Assembly: GCA_021155145.1 (NCBI GenBank)
Contig: JAJNPX010000437.1
Span: 1 to 7,402, forward strand
Length of the DNA stretch: 7,402 nucleotides
Reading direction: 5' to 3'
Source: Acidisarcina sp.
GTDB taxonomy: Bacteria; Acidobacteriota; Blastocatellia; Pyrinomonadales; Pyrinomonadaceae
Under the pieces are notes generated by a model, which had not been told where the DNA came from, ran no database searches, and was given only the letters and a program-made list of their open reading frames with translations. Made by a program: the position numbers and the translations under genes. This document shows positions 6,801 through 7,402 of this stretch, piece by piece (within the stretch, counting starts at the first letter, position 1; each line of letters starts with the position of its first letter).

Positions 6801-6832
6801 GAACCTAAGCAGTTCGCGGCTTTTTGGTTTTT
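6794..6832 (+). terminator. Intrinsic terminator of the attenuator (3:4 hairpin)
   Basis: AAGCCGTGAAC (6794-6804) pairs with GTTCGCGGCTT (6812-6822) over eleven base pairs with one U-G, around a 7-nt loop. It runs into TTTTT (6821-6825) and, after GG, a second TTTTT (6828-6832). This is a textbook Rho-independent terminator. It lies 5' of a gene rather than after one, and the ribosome-binding site of chorismate mutase begins at the very next base. That placement points to regulated read-through (attenuation) more than to simple termination of the upstream lyase gene, though it could do both. Confidence 0.88.
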
Positions 6833-6843
6833 AGGAGCAATGA

Positions 6844-7140
6844 ATGGATCTTCAGGAAAGCAGAAAAAGGATCGACGCGATCGATGAACAGATAGTCGCG
6901 CTTTTGAACCGGCGTGCGGCCGAGGTCAAGCAGATCGCCCGCATGAAGTCGGCGGCCGGCCTGCCGACGATCGACCGCCGGCGTGAGGACGAGATCTACC
7001 GAAGAGTATCGGCCGAGAACTACGGCCAGATCGACAACGAGGCGCTGATGCGGATCTTTGAACAGATCGTCGCCGAATCGCGGCGAATACAAGCTAAAGG
7101 TGCTCCGGAGATAGTCGAGATCGGCGGCGCGATACAGTGA
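6844..7140 (+). CDS. Chorismate mutase, AroQ class (stand-alone)
   Basis: This is a 98-residue all-helical chorismate mutase, which converts chorismate to prephenate at the entry to phenylalanine and tyrosine synthesis. Aligning by eye to the E. coli P-protein mutase domain, every active-site position is kept: R7, R24, K35, D44, E48, S79 and Q83 (E. coli R11, R28, K39, D48, E52, S84 and Q88). RKRIDAIDEQIVALLNRRA (7-25) is the hallmark first helix. The ATG at 6844 is preceded by AGGAG (6833-6837) at 6-nt spacing; the nearby ATG at 6840 gives only a short frame. The length matches a minimal AroQ domain plus a short tail. Its end overlaps the prephenate dehydratase start, and expression is probably set by the attenuator immediately upstream. 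Confidence 0.93.
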   Translation: MDLQESRKRIDAIDEQIVALLNRRAAEVKQIARMKSAAGLPTIDRRREDEIYRRVSAENYGQIDNEALMRIFEQIVAESRRIQAKGAPEIVEIGGAIQ

Positions 7141-7402
7141 GCGTCGTAGCGATACAGGGAGTCAGAGGCTCATACAGCGAAGAGGCCGCTTGGAATCTTT
7201 TAGGACAGGACGCCGAGATCGTCGAGTGCCAGGATTTTGCTGCCACCTTCGCTGCGGTTGCCACCTCACAGGCGGAATTTGCCGTCGTGCCGGTCGAGAA
7301 CAAGATCGTTGGGGAGATCGCAGACTCGGTGAACCTGCTTCGGCAGGGTGACTTTCGGGTCCACGACCGGTTTCCGCTACAGGTCAAGCATGTTCTCGCC
7401 GG
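7137..7402 (+). CDS. pheA: Prephenate dehydratase (3' partial)
   Basis: The first 88 codons of a prephenate dehydratase, which converts prephenate to phenylpyruvate in phenylalanine synthesis. The N-terminus AIQGVRGSYSEEAA (5-18) corresponds to the family's G..GS.(S/T)E.AA motif. It is followed by FAATFAAVATSQAEFAVVPVEN (about 34-55) and GEIADSVNLL, matching the usual phenylalanine-branch enzyme core. The start is GTG at 7137, which shares GTGA with the TGA of chorismate mutase (4-nt overlap), so translation is coupled. The family usually reads ENS or ENT where this protein has ENK. The catalytic TRF motif and any C-terminal ACT domain for phenylalanine feedback lie beyond the window. In enteric bacteria the mutase and dehydratase are fused, whereas here they are separate overlapping genes. 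Confidence 0.9.
   Translation, partial: MSVVAIQGVRGSYSEEAAWNLLGQDAEIVECQDFAATFAAVATSQAEFAVVPVENKIVGEIADSVNLLRQGDFRVHDRFPLQVKHVLA

Larger units (their letters stand above)
6661..6832 (+). promoter_or_regulatory. Phe/Tyr transcription attenuator leader (pheL-type)
   Basis: This is the predicted untranslated leader of the chorismate mutase-prephenate dehydratase operon, running from the estimated transcription start to the end of the terminator T-tract. It contains an aromatic-rich leader peptide and three competing pairings. Pairing 1:2 is 6706-6714 with 6745-6753. Pairing 2:3 is 6742-6747/6752-6757 with 6785-6790/6795-6800. Pairing 3:4 is the terminator, 6794-6804 with 6812-6822. Segment 2 cannot pair with both 1 and 3, and segment 3 cannot pair with both 2 and 4. 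Predicted behaviour: when charged Phe/Tyr tRNA is short, a ribosome stalled on the control codons covers segment 1, so 2:3 forms and transcription continues. With ample aromatic amino acids, the ribosome runs to the stop codon at 6769-6771 inside the 2:3 loop, disturbs segment 2, and the terminator forms. This mechanism is established for E. coli pheA; its operation here is inferred from sequence. Confidence 0.8.

Noticed and set aside
6840..6842. ATG at 6840 as chorismate mutase start
   Set aside because: That frame stops after about 15 codons. The ATG at 6844 is in the AroQ frame with correct spacing from AGGAG.
6622..6843. T-box or other tRNA/metabolite riboswitch before chorismate mutase
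   Set aside because: No T-box sequence (TGGNACCGCG-like) or known riboswitch core is visible, whereas a leader peptide with competing stems accounts for the region.

Overview
The window looks like bacterial chromosome from an Acidobacteriota-like organism, possibly the Blastocatellia/Pyrinomonadaceae lineage. This rests on the Oar-like TonB-dependent receptor tail, the large secreted PIG-L protein beside an SSS symporter with a long periplasmic insert, and the general codon style. It is a family-level impression, not a placement by search. All genes read on the + strand, and both end genes are cut by the window.

Layout. (1) Positions 1-548 hold the C-terminal end of an outer-membrane TonB-dependent receptor, followed by a perfect 9-bp hairpin (565-595). 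(2) A perfect extended -10 element (601-609) starts a tight four-gene cluster. It encodes a 47-residue single-TM microprotein (633-776), a sodium:solute symporter (784-2472), a secreted multidomain PIG-L/LmbE-type deacetylase (2488-5130) and an ArgH-like lyase (5131-6621). The gaps are 7, 15 and 0 nt. The set reads like a scavenging or catabolic unit: periplasmic deacylation, Na+-coupled uptake, then cytoplasmic C-N bond cleavage. The substrate cannot be told, and ordinary arginine biosynthesis remains possible for the lyase. (3) A 222-nt AT-rich leader (6622-6843) precedes (4) a stand-alone AroQ chorismate mutase (6844-7140), which overlaps a prephenate dehydratase (7137 to the window end). 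These are the phenylalanine branch enzymes.

The most notable element is the leader in (3). It carries a TTGACA promoter and a 28-codon leader peptide in which 8 of 9 consecutive codons are Phe or Tyr (FSYFYFYFF). It also carries three mutually exclusive RNA pairings (anti-antiterminator, antiterminator and an intrinsic terminator with a U-tract), ending 11 nt before the chorismate mutase start. This is the full architecture of ribosome-mediated transcription attenuation, as in E. coli pheL-pheA, but with a different peptide and mixed Phe/Tyr control codons. It is too short to appear as an ordinary gene call and would be missed by routine annotation.
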